27,603 nt of DNA from NCBI GenBank assembly GCA_030064795.1, contig JASJEI010000303.1, positions 1-27,603 on the forward strand. The letters are read 5' to 3'. A program made the position numbers and the translations under genes. Under the pieces are notes generated by a model. It did not search any database. It worked only from the letters and a program-made list of their open reading frames with translations, and had not been told where the DNA came from. Within the stretch, counting starts at the first letter, position 1. The number at the start of each line of letters is the position of its first letter. This document shows positions 7,501 through 15,133 of this stretch, piece by piece. The stretch is from Pleurocapsa sp. MO_226.B13. GTDB taxonomy: Bacteria; Cyanobacteriota; Cyanobacteriia; Cyanobacteriales; Xenococcaceae.

Positions 7501-7881
7501 TGAATCTGCTATTTTGCAAATTGAAGGTGAGATCTGCGTGGGGTTTTCTAAAGGACTAGCTTTGCGTCGCACGCGCATCTCTAATCACCTTGTTGAATTA
7601 ATTACCCGATCTACGTTTTTAGTCGTGCAAAATACTGTATCTAATCTATTAGACAATAGGCGATCGCCACTTAGAGCGATCGCGATCGATTTATGTACTA
7701 TTTCAATAAGTTAAAATAATCAGCCCTTTACCTAATTTTTGCAAAAGTTTTTCTAGAATAATCTCCGAATGATTGTTTTCTTATCTTGATTAGAATTTCT
7801 GTTGGCTCAAATGCTAATTAAAACTCTAATGAATTTAATCAAACAAAATTATTGACATAGCTAAATAAATAACAATTAACT

Positions 7882-7887
7882 GAGGAG
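7882..7887 (+). promoter_or_regulatory. Ribosome binding site GAGGAG deciding a TTG start
   Basis: GAGGAG lies 11 bases before the TTG at 7899. No ATG or GTG lies in a suitable place, so this strong site supports TTG as the initiator of the NRPS gene. Confidence 0.65.
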
Positions 7888-7898
7888 ATTGTATTATC

Positions 7899-10800
7899 TT
7901 GATTTCGCAAAATAACTTTTTATCACCCACCAAAAAAACATCGGCTGAAAATCTAGCTTATTGGCAAAATCAACTGCAAAACCTTCCCCCTTACCTAGAC
8001 TTTCCTGGCGATCGAGTTTACCTTAGTAGCTTCGATAATTTTCCTTTGAATACATTCGCTACGCTCAATTTAAATTTATCAGAAAAAACAGCTCAAAAAT
8101 TGCAAATCATCGCTCATGAGAACAACATCGATCTAGAGCTAATTTTTCTGAGTGCTTACTATGTTTTACTCTACCGTTATACTAATCAAACCGATTTAAT
8201 TGTTGGCTATCTTCCAGTTGAGGCAGATAGTTTGGCTCTAAGTAATCTACCAATTATTCCACTCGCCCTCAGTATCGAAAATCCCCAAAAGATTTCTTTC
8301 ATCGATCTATTAACTTGCATCCAAGATCGACTATCATCAGCAAAGCAACATCAAGAAATCAAGTCAAAACAGTTAGGATCTTTAGTAGAGTCAACAACCC
8401 AATCAGATCGAGACAGATTACCTTGGTATCAAATGTTATTTCGCTGTCACCAGCAGCAAGAAGATCGTACCGCTAGCCGACAATTTCTCAATAAACAGCT
8501 AAACCAACGAGAACTATTACTAGAAATTAATTTGCGATCGCCTCGGCAAATTAGTTTGGAGTTTAATACAGATATATTTTTGCCAGCAACTAGCCAAAGA
8601 GTTATCGTCAATTATCATCGGCTACTTGAAGATATTGCCCAATATCCAGAGAAAAAGCTAGATCGGTTGTGTTTGCTGGCAGCCGCAGAAAAAGACTTGG
8701 TTCTCGAGCGATGGAATCAAACTGAGGTAGAACTAGAATCTCGGTCGATCGTGCAATTGTTTGAGACTAGAGTTGCTCGAACTCCAGAAGCGATCGCCCT
8801 AAAATGCCAAGAACAACAACTTACCTATCAAGAACTAAACCAAAAAGCCAATCAGCTTGCTCATTATTTGCAGACATTAGAAGTCGGTCAACAATCTTTA
8901 GTCGGTTTGTGTTTAGAGCGATCGCCCTTAATGGTCGTAGGGGTGTTGGGTATACTCAAAACTGGTGCTGCCTATGTTCCTCTAGACCAAGAAAATCCTC
9001 CAGCTAGAATGGCATACATTCTGGAAGATTCTCAAGTCGCAGTGTTGTTAACTCAAGAAAAGCTGCGCGATAAATTACCTCCGTCAAATTCTTTATCTTT
9101 GGTTTGTTTAGATCGAGATTGGTATCAAATTATTCAGCGATCGCCAGATAATTTAAATATTAATTTAGCCCCCGAAACTTTAGCTCATATTGTTTATACT
9201 TCAGGCTCGACAGGCAAACCCAAAGGAGTGATGATTACCCATGGCAACCTCAGTCATTATGCCCATTCTTTAAAATTCGCCTTAAATATTACCCCCGCAG
9301 ATGTCTATCTTCATCGTGGCTCAATTGCTCTAATTGTCTCGGCAAGACAGCTATTAATGCCGTTAGCTCAGGGTGCAACGGTTTCTATTTTGACTACCGC
9401 AGATAAGCAAGATCCTTTGAAAATGTTTGAGATTATCAAACAACATGGGGTAACAATAGTAGACCGCGTGCCTTCTTTTTGGCGTAATTTTTCAGGACTA
9501 TTAGACAGCCTGAGTCCTCAACTTCGCCAGAGTCTGATGGACAATCAAGTGCGGTTAGTCGCCGCAGGAGGAGAACAGGTATCGTGGGAGATTTATCAAT
9601 GTTGGCGACAAATTTTTAAACCAGAAGTTCAGTTGGCAAATATTTACGGACAAACCGAAGGTACGGGAGTGGTTACTATTTACTATCTGCCTCCAGAAAT
9701 AGACGCTCGGTTTAAATCTTTGCCTGTGGGTTCGCCCATACCTAATATGCGAGTTTATATTTTAGATCGTAATCTTCAGCCCGTGCCGATTGGAGTAACG
9801 GGAGAAATTCATATTAGTGGTGCGGGTGTCGCTAAAGGATACCTCAACCGCTGGCAATTAACTGCCGAAAAGTTTATCGATAACCCCTATGTTGATGGTG
9901 CAAGACTATACAAGACAGGGGATTTGGGGCGTTTCTTAGCCGATGGTACTATTCAATTTTTAGGCAGGAGCGATCGCCAAGTTAATATCAATGGACTGCG
10001 GATCGAACTGGGTGAAATTGAGACTACATTAGTACAACATTCTCAAATTTTAGAAGCTGCGGTAGTAGTACAGCAAAACAAACTCGGTGAAATTTTAACC
10101 GCATTTCTCGTTCCCAGCCAAAACCCACCCAGCCTCCAAGAGATACGTAACTTTCTCTTAGAGAAGCTACCAAAATATATGCTGCCTGCTAATCTAATTT
10201 TTTGCGACTCTTTTCCCTTAACTGCTAGCGGTAAAATCGATCGCCAGGCTCTAGCTGCTACCAAGATCGATAAAGCTTCAAACTATATTGCTCCTGACAA
10301 TGCGATCGAATCAGAAATAGTGCAAATATTGCAAGAAATTTTAGGAATTGAAAAGATTAGTATTGAAGATGATTTTATCGAACTGGGGGGTAATTCTCTG
10401 ATTGCAGCCCGTCTAGTTACAGAAATAGAGACGAGATATGGGCAGATAATTCCGATTTCTAGTGTATTTCAGTCATCCACTCCCAAAGCTTTAGCTGAAT
10501 TAATCCGTCAAGAACCAGAAAATTCTGCTCCCGAATGCTTAGTACCCATTAAGCAAGGCGATCGCCAGCCAATTTTGTTTGGCGTTCACAACCTAGGTTA
10601 TGGTTTAGAGCTTTATCGTCCTCTAGCTAAATATTTAGACCCCAAGATCAGTCTCTATGGGTTGTCATCATTCTTTAGCAATGAACCCGATAGACCTCAC
10701 CCCAGAGATATCTCCAGTCTGGCATCCTATTATTTTCAGAAGATTAGACTAGTTCAGTCTCAAGGCCCTTATCATATTATGGGAGTATCTTTTGGTGGTG

Positions 10801-11333
10801 TAATTGCCTACGAAATTGCTCAACGATTGGTATCTCAAGGACATCAAGTCAAGTTTTTAGGTTTGGTAGACACTTTTATTCCCGATCGCGACTCGATTTA
10901 TAAAACTCTTCCTCTACAAGAGCGTCTTGTCGGTCATCTGATTATGGTACGTACAAAAGGCGTAAGTCATATATTAGATCGTGTTAAATGGCGTATCGGA
11001 GCGACTATGGATAATATTAGAGCGAATCTCTACGAAATTGACTGGATCGGGGAAAATTTAGTCGATAAAACCAGTCGCAATTTTTCTCGGGTAGAATATC
11101 TTCAGCAAAGAAAAGAGCATCAAGAGGTAAATCGCGACTACGTTATCCAACCGTACCCAGGTCATATAACTATGTTTCGCGCTACTGACGATATAAATCC
11201 CAAGCTAGACTGGCAAGAGTTGGCTCAATCGGGTTTATCTATCTATGATGTACCTGGAGAGCATTTGGAAATACTCCAAGAACCTAACGTTCAAATATTG
11301 GCGCGAAAAATTCAGTTGGCATTGTGGCAATAG
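7899..11333 (+). CDS. Single-module NRPS: partial condensation-adenylation-PCP-thioesterase
   Basis: An 1144-residue protein. Residues 1 to about 265 resemble only the C-terminal half of a condensation domain (LAYWQNQLQNLP onward); the HHxxxDG half is missing. Adenylation domain about 280-785: YTSGSTGKPKGV (A3), YGQTEG (A5), YKTGD (A7), GRSDRQVNINGLRIELGEIE (A8), LTASGKIDRQAL with the A10 Lys. The PCP at about 798-870 has its phosphopantetheine Ser in LGGNSL. A type I thioesterase fills 880-1144, with nucleophile motif GVSFGG and His in PGEHLEIL. The A4 region reads SIALIVSARQL where amino-acid-activating domains have SFDxSV, so the alpha-amine-binding Asp is replaced by I479. A product of one loaded acid released by the TE is likely; the substrate is probably not a normal alpha-amino acid. 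Initiation is TTG with a good RBS. It stands alone in its orientation, with no PPTase or transporter nearby. Confidence 0.9.
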   Translation: MISQNNFLSPTKKTSAENLAYWQNQLQNLPPYLDFPGDRVYLSSFDNFPLNTFATLNLNLSEKTAQKLQIIAHENNIDLELIFLSAYYVLLYRYTNQTDLIVGYLPVEADSLALSNLPIIPLALSIENPQKISFIDLLTCIQDRLSSAKQHQEIKSKQLGSLVESTTQSDRDRLPWYQMLFRCHQQQEDRTASRQFLNKQLNQRELLLEINLRSPRQISLEFNTDIFLPATSQRVIVNYHRLLEDIAQYPEKKLDRLCLLAAAEKDLVLERWNQTEVELESRSIVQLFETRVARTPEAIALKCQEQQLTYQELNQKANQLAHYLQTLEVGQQSLVGLCLERSPLMVVGVLGILKTGAAYVPLDQENPPARMAYILEDSQVAVLLTQEKLRDKLPPSNSLSLVCLDRDWYQIIQRSPDNLNINLAPETLAHIVYTSGSTGKPKGVMITHGNLSHYAHSLKFALNITPADVYLHRGSIALIVSARQLLMPLAQGATVSILTTADKQDPLKMFEIIKQHGVTIVDRVPSFWRNFSGLLDSLSPQLRQSLMDNQVRLVAAGGEQVSWEIYQCWRQIFKPEVQLANIYGQTEGTGVVTIYYLPPEIDARFKSLPVGSPIPNMRVYILDRNLQPVPIGVTGEIHISGAGVAKGYLNRWQLTAEKFIDNPYVDGARLYKTGDLGRFLADGTIQFLGRSDRQVNINGLRIELGEIETTLVQHSQILEAAVVVQQNKLGEILTAFLVPSQNPPSLQEIRNFLLEKLPKYMLPANLIFCDSFPLTASGKIDRQALAATKIDKASNYIAPDNAIESEIVQILQEILGIEKISIEDDFIELGGNSLIAARLVTEIETRYGQIIPISSVFQSSTPKALAELIRQEPENSAPECLVPIKQGDRQPILFGVHNLGYGLELYRPLAKYLDPKISLYGLSSFFSNEPDRPHPRDISSLASYYFQKIRLVQSQGPYHIMGVSFGGVIAYEIAQRLVSQGHQVKFLGLVDTFIPDRDSIYKTLPLQERLVGHLIMVRTKGVSHILDRVKWRIGATMDNIRANLYEIDWIGENLVDKTSRNFSRVEYLQQRKEHQEVNRDYVIQPYPGHITMFRATDDINPKLDWQELAQSGLSIYDVPGEHLEILQEPNVQILARKIQLALWQ

Positions 11334-11539
11334 GCTGTTTGGAGTTAGGAATTTGGAGTTCGGAGTTAGTAGTTAATTATTAGTTATTAGTTGTTTCTTT
11401 TCTGCTTCCCCTGCTAATTCTGCTTCAAATCCTGTAGAGACGCGACGGGGCATACAAGCTTTCGATCCCATTTTTCCTTGAAGTTGCACTTTATATTTTG
11501 AATTTGGATCTCACGCAAAGACAAGGACATGGCTTTTGA

Positions 11540-11581
11540 GCGCGAGGGACGGCGAGGTTTCCTCGCCTTGTCCAATCGCGC
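11540..11581. repeat. Composite hairpin, possible bidirectional terminator or REP-like element
   Basis: The core is a perfect GGCGAGG-TTT-CCTCGCC stem (11551-11567), extended outward by GGAC/GTCC and GCGCGA/TCGCGC arms with small bulges. No U-tract follows, so a classical intrinsic terminator is not shown, but the position between convergent genes fits transcription stop or an extragenic palindrome. Confidence 0.65.
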
Positions 11582-11624
11582 TGTTGAGGAAATATGGGGT
11601 ATTTAAGGTGCGAAAACGGACATC

Positions 11625-11743
11625 ATACCAAATCCTGTTTACATAGAATACTTATTGGTTAAATCGTTAAACCCTGTAGAGACGCGATATATCGCGTCTC
11701 TACGATCGATTTTTTGATACTGTTTTATAATCGGATTTCGTAT
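11625..11743. mobile_element. MITE-like element with internal 28-base palindrome
   Basis: The ends ATACCAAATCC (11625-11635) and GGATTTCGTAT (11733-11743) are inverted with one mismatch, about 119 bases apart. The middle contains a perfect 28-base palindrome (11676-11703) of two GTAGAGACGCGATA half-sites. There is no coding capacity. The first 60 bases recur at 27510-27569 with three mismatches, showing that the sequence is dispersed. No target-site duplication was recognised. Confidence 0.65.
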
Positions 11744-11922
11744 CAGAAGGGTTCGAGGAGATCTCACAGATAGTGTCCTCGTAAATTCCGTACACAGCCC
11801 CTCATACATCGCGTCTTTACAATCTATCTACTTTTTTGAATGCGTAGGTCTAGGCGATCGCTTCTATTTGAACATTGTTAGCATTGTAGTAGGTTTCTTT
11901 GATGACTCTGAAAACAGTATTG

Positions 11923-12741
11923 TCAACTACATAATATTTGATTGACTGTTTCGTTTATTTCCTTAATTGAATCGAGATTTTTATCCAGTTTAGATTCTTC
12001 CAAGCTATTGAGATGTTCCATAATTTCTACTAAGTCGGCATTGCCTTTTCTAGCACCCAAACCATTTATAGAGCATTCAATTTGTGTCGCGCCAGCAGCT
12101 ACAGCAGCCAGTGAATTATCAACTGCCAAATTTCGATCGTTATGACAGTGGACTGAAATTGTCGCCCGATCGATATTACTAACCTGCCGACCGATTTCTG
12201 CAATTAAATCTGAGAAACGATCGGGATCTTGCGAACCAAAAGTATCGGGGATACAAATAGTTTTTGCTCCACTATCAATTGCAGTTTCTATTGCTCGATC
12301 GAGTAAGTTGCGATCGCTTCTGACTGCATCAAAAGCAGACCATTGAATATCGTCGCTATAATTTCTAGCCAAAGTGATACTAGAATTAATTAAATCTAAA
12401 AGATCTTGTCGAGCTAATTTAGATCGATCTCTGAGATTAACATTAGTAAAAATATTAATTCTGGCTCGCACTGCATTTTTCAAAGCTGTTCCTAAAATCT
12501 CAATTTCTCTTGGATTTGAACCAGCTAAACCACAGATAACTGAATCTTTAACTACACCAGCAACAGCGACGATCTCATCAAAATCTTTAGAGTTAATCCC
12601 TGGATAACCGACTTCTATAACATCAGCAGTGGCTTCTAAAAGTTGCGCGATCGCCATTTTTTGTGAGAGATTCATCGTGATTCCAGGAGTAAGTTCTCCA
12701 TCTCTCATGGTGGTATCGAAGATAATAATTTCTTGAGACAT
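11923..12741 (-). CDS. Stand-alone DRE-TIM metallolyase, isopropylmalate/homocitrate synthase-like
   Basis: The 272-residue product covers the TIM-barrel catalytic domain only. IFDTTMRDGELTPG (residues about 7-20) corresponds to the DTTLRDGEQxPG signature, ADVIEVGYPG and TICIPDTFG are strand motifs, and HCHND (about 196-200) supplies divalent-metal ligands. GLGARKGNADLVEIM matches the GxGxRxGNA segment. Alpha-isopropylmalate synthases (about 500+ residues) and homocitrate synthases (about 370+) have further C-terminal domains that are missing here. Family chemistry is condensation of acetyl-CoA with a 2-oxoacid; the QS/QA-to-LT change after DGE may alter the substrate. It lies 18 bases after the multi-domain response regulator in the same orientation, probably one operon, and converges with the NRPS gene. 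Beyond the stop another frame stays open for about 26 codons. Confidence 0.82.
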   Translation of the reverse strand: MSQEIIIFDTTMRDGELTPGITMNLSQKMAIAQLLEATADVIEVGYPGINSKDFDEIVAVAGVVKDSVICGLAGSNPREIEILGTALKNAVRARINIFTNVNLRDRSKLARQDLLDLINSSITLARNYSDDIQWSAFDAVRSDRNLLDRAIETAIDSGAKTICIPDTFGSQDPDRFSDLIAEIGRQVSNIDRATISVHCHNDRNLAVDNSLAAVAAGATQIECSINGLGARKGNADLVEIMEHLNSLEESKLDKNLDSIKEINETVNQILCS

Positions 12742-12759
12742 TTGCTAATTAAATAAGCG

Positions 12760-15012
12760 TTAATTTTTGCTGCAAACTCGATACAGTGAATGTAATGTCG
12801 AGCCATCTTTAATAAATTCTGCCGTCGCACAATTAAAAGCCACCTGAAAGCGATCGCCTTCTGGTGAGGTAAACACTTGTTTTCTCAGGATAGTTAAAAG
12901 TTCGGTTAAATGTTCTTTCCCCTGAGTCTTATCTAAATCGGGCATTCCAATCACAAAATCACCGTTGCCCCAATAACCAGTTATCTCTCGATCGCGAAAA
13001 GCAGCTTGAATTACTTTACCCCATTCGGCTAAAACGAGATCGCCCGTAGCGTGACCATATTTGAAGTTAATCTGCTGTAATTGGCTCATCTTCAGTACGA
13101 CCAGACAAAATGGTCGATTGAGTTCTTGGGCTTGTTGTAAACAGCTTTCTAGTTCGCGACTGCTTTGGATACGGTTATTTAAACCCGTCAACTGATTTTG
13201 AGTGGCAAGATTGTGTAAGAGACGACTGCGATCTAGTCGGTTGTTGATTCTGGCGAGCAGTTCCGCCCCAATTACGGGTTTAGAGATATAGTCATCTCCA
13301 CCTATTTCAAACACCTGCTGAATTGTTTGAGCATCTTGTCGTGCAGTCAGAAATAATACTGGTAATTCTTGCCAATCTGGATCGCTACGTAAAGCCTGAC
13401 ATAGTTCAATACCACTTATTTTAGGCATTTCTATATCAAGAATTAACAAATCGGGTTTAGTTGCTTGTAACATCTCCCAAAAGCTCCCAGGTTCTTCCAG
13501 AGTCTTCACCTTAATTCCCCAAGGTTCTAAGAGCGATCGCAATGCAGCTAGAAAGACAACATCGTCATCTACAATCAAAATAGAAGCGATCGCCGTTTGA
13601 TTTTGTTCGATTAATTGATTGACAGTTTGCCAGATTGCCTCTGAGGTAAGGGGTTTAACCAAAAAGCTACTAGCACCAGCACGGGCTGCGGTAATGCGAT
13701 CGCTCAAGCGATCGCGATCGGATAAAACCAATGTCGGTATAGCAGGTGTACGGGCGTTTAACTGGGCAATCAGAGATAAATATTCTGGCTGGTTAAGAGC
13801 GGTTTGAGTATCTATGACTACTATGTAGGGTGAATGATTCTGTAGCCATTTTTTAGCTTGGGTAATCTTGTTTTTTTGTTCCCAATCTAATCCCCGTACT
13901 CTGGCTAACTGCTGTAATTCTTGAGTTAATTGAGTATCGGTAGAAATTAAGAGCAACTGGGAGGTATCGGATGTCTTCTCGCCTGTTGAGGTTTCATTTA
14001 GTGCCAACAAACTTTCTAAATCTGATACCAGAGAAACAAATTGTTCTTGTTGTTGAATATTTAATCTTGGATTGTCTTGCAATAAAGTTTCTATTTCACG
14101 GGCAATATCCGTGCCAGCATTCCGAGAAAACATCCCCAAAACTCCTGCCAGTTTGTGAGCAGAGCGTTCCGCATCATATTGTAATTCAGAGGATAGTTGG
14201 TTTTTTTGGAGCGTGGCAACAGCATTTTGCAGGACTTTTAGTCGTTCTAACATCTTATCCTGATATTTGAGCCACATTTGCTCCAGCTTGCGATCGAATT
14301 CTTGCTCTACAGAGGAAGAATCATTAACTGGTTCGGATTCAACTTTGGGATTGAGACGATAGCCAATACCATAGACATTTTCGATCCAATCGACTACTCC
14401 TGCTTGTTTGAGTTTTTTGCGTAGTCCTTTGATATGTGCTTTGACGCTTTCTTCTAAAGGCGGATCGTCAAAAGTCCAAATCTTATCTAAAATTTGCGCC
14501 CGACTAAATACCCGCGTAGGATTACGTAAAAAGATTTCTAAGAGGCTGTATTCTTTAGCCGTCAGTTTAATTGGTTGCTGCTGGTAACTAACTTGGCAAC
14601 TATTGGGATCTAGAGTCAAGCCATTAACCTCCAAGATTGCAGTAGTTGCCACTTCACCTCTACGAGATAAGGCTCTGATCCTGGCATTCAATTCACCCAG
14701 ATCTAAAGGTTTAATTAAATAATCATCAGCCCCCGCATCTAAGCCGAGAATTCGATCTTGACTGGCGTTTTTAGCCGTCATTAGCAAAATAGGAGTGACA
14801 TAACCCTCCGAACGCATTTTTTCGCAGAGACTAACCCCATCCAACTCTGGTAAATTAACATCTAGCAAAACCAGATCGTATTCTCCAGTTTGAACGTATT
14901 CCCAGCCCAGAGAGCCATCTTCAGCTATGTCTACTATATGACGCTGACTGCCAAGAGAACGTTTGAGGACTTCTGCTAAAATTTCATCATCATCAACTAC
15001 TAGAATTCGCAT
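12760..15012 (-). CDS. Multi-domain response regulator: REC-wHTH-Hpt-REC-REC-GGDEF
   Basis: 750 residues in six modules. REC1 (1-120) has D7-D9, phospho-acceptor D51 and KPLDLGEL. An OmpR/PhoB-type winged helix (about 128-225) ends in VYGIGYRL. An Hpt-like helical domain (about 245-340) contains AHKLAGVLGMF with the candidate phospho-His. REC2 (about 350-465) is weakly conserved but keeps VVIDTQ and VKPL. REC3 (about 475-600) is canonical (VDDDVVF, LILDIEMPKISG, SKPVIG). The GGDEF-like domain (about 610-745) has GNGDF in place of GGDEF, so diguanylate cyclase activity is doubtful. The protein could carry an internal phosphorelay and bind DNA. It is the first gene of a probable operon with the synthase-like gene. 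Confidence 0.9.
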   Translation of the reverse strand: MRILVVDDDEILAEVLKRSLGSQRHIVDIAEDGSLGWEYVQTGEYDLVLLDVNLPELDGVSLCEKMRSEGYVTPILLMTAKNASQDRILGLDAGADDYLIKPLDLGELNARIRALSRRGEVATTAILEVNGLTLDPNSCQVSYQQQPIKLTAKEYSLLEIFLRNPTRVFSRAQILDKIWTFDDPPLEESVKAHIKGLRKKLKQAGVVDWIENVYGIGYRLNPKVESEPVNDSSSVEQEFDRKLEQMWLKYQDKMLERLKVLQNAVATLQKNQLSSELQYDAERSAHKLAGVLGMFSRNAGTDIAREIETLLQDNPRLNIQQQEQFVSLVSDLESLLALNETSTGEKTSDTSQLLLISTDTQLTQELQQLARVRGLDWEQKNKITQAKKWLQNHSPYIVVIDTQTALNQPEYLSLIAQLNARTPAIPTLVLSDRDRLSDRITAARAGASSFLVKPLTSEAIWQTVNQLIEQNQTAIASILIVDDDVVFLAALRSLLEPWGIKVKTLEEPGSFWEMLQATKPDLLILDIEMPKISGIELCQALRSDPDWQELPVLFLTARQDAQTIQQVFEIGGDDYISKPVIGAELLARINNRLDRSRLLHNLATQNQLTGLNNRIQSSRELESCLQQAQELNRPFCLVVLKMSQLQQINFKYGHATGDLVLAEWGKVIQAAFRDREITGYWGNGDFVIGMPDLDKTQGKEHLTELLTILRKQVFTSPEGDRFQVAFNCATAEFIKDGSTLHSLYRVCSKN

Positions 15013-15064
15013 TTTGGCGATCGCCTTTTAGTCCGATATCTAACTCACCAATATCATGAAACTG

Positions 15065-15086
15065 ACTAGGGAAGAACTAGGGAAGA
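15065..15086. repeat. 11-base direct duplication
   Basis: ACTAGGGAAGA occurs twice in tandem in the 121-base gap between the divergent response-regulator and SDR genes. It is a minor feature but falls in a promoter-bearing region. Confidence 0.8.
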
Positions 15087-15133
15087 ATATAATTAGATAA
15101 TTGTTATTTAAATAAAATAAAAGTAAGTCGATC

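Larger units (their letters stand above)
6969..7898 (+). other. 930-base gene-poor region
   Basis: This gap holds a quinone-reductase-like remnant (7007-7165), an unassigned open stretch around 7193-7348 with a stop directly upstream and no recognisable family, a 10-base triplicate repeat (7471-7500), several HIP1 sites (about 7661-7690) and an AT-rich leader before the NRPS gene. The open frames within 7384-7714 lack family motifs and I do not support them as genes. Confidence 0.6.
11334..11922. other. Convergent intergenic region packed with repeats
   Basis: 589 bases between the NRPS and the synthase-like gene with no supportable ORF. In order: GAGTTCG/TTAGTTA-type short repeats (11340-11395), a partial CTGTAGAGACGCG repeat (11432), a long composite hairpin (11540-11581), a MITE-like element with a central palindrome (11625-11743), then unremarkable sequence. 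Confidence 0.7.

Noticed and set aside
7384..7714. Overlapping open frames of about 65 codons on both strands before the NRPS gene
   Set aside because: No family motif or RBS, and the plus-strand frame ends in translated HIP1 sites (AIAID).
7852..7880. TTGACA at 7852 as a sigma-70 -35 box for the NRPS gene
   Set aside because: No acceptable -10 element at 16-18 bases; the AT-rich context makes chance matches likely.
13971..14270. 99-codon plus-strand frame within the multi-domain regulator
   Set aside because: Antisense to the Hpt/REC2 region of a clear gene; no recognisable domain.
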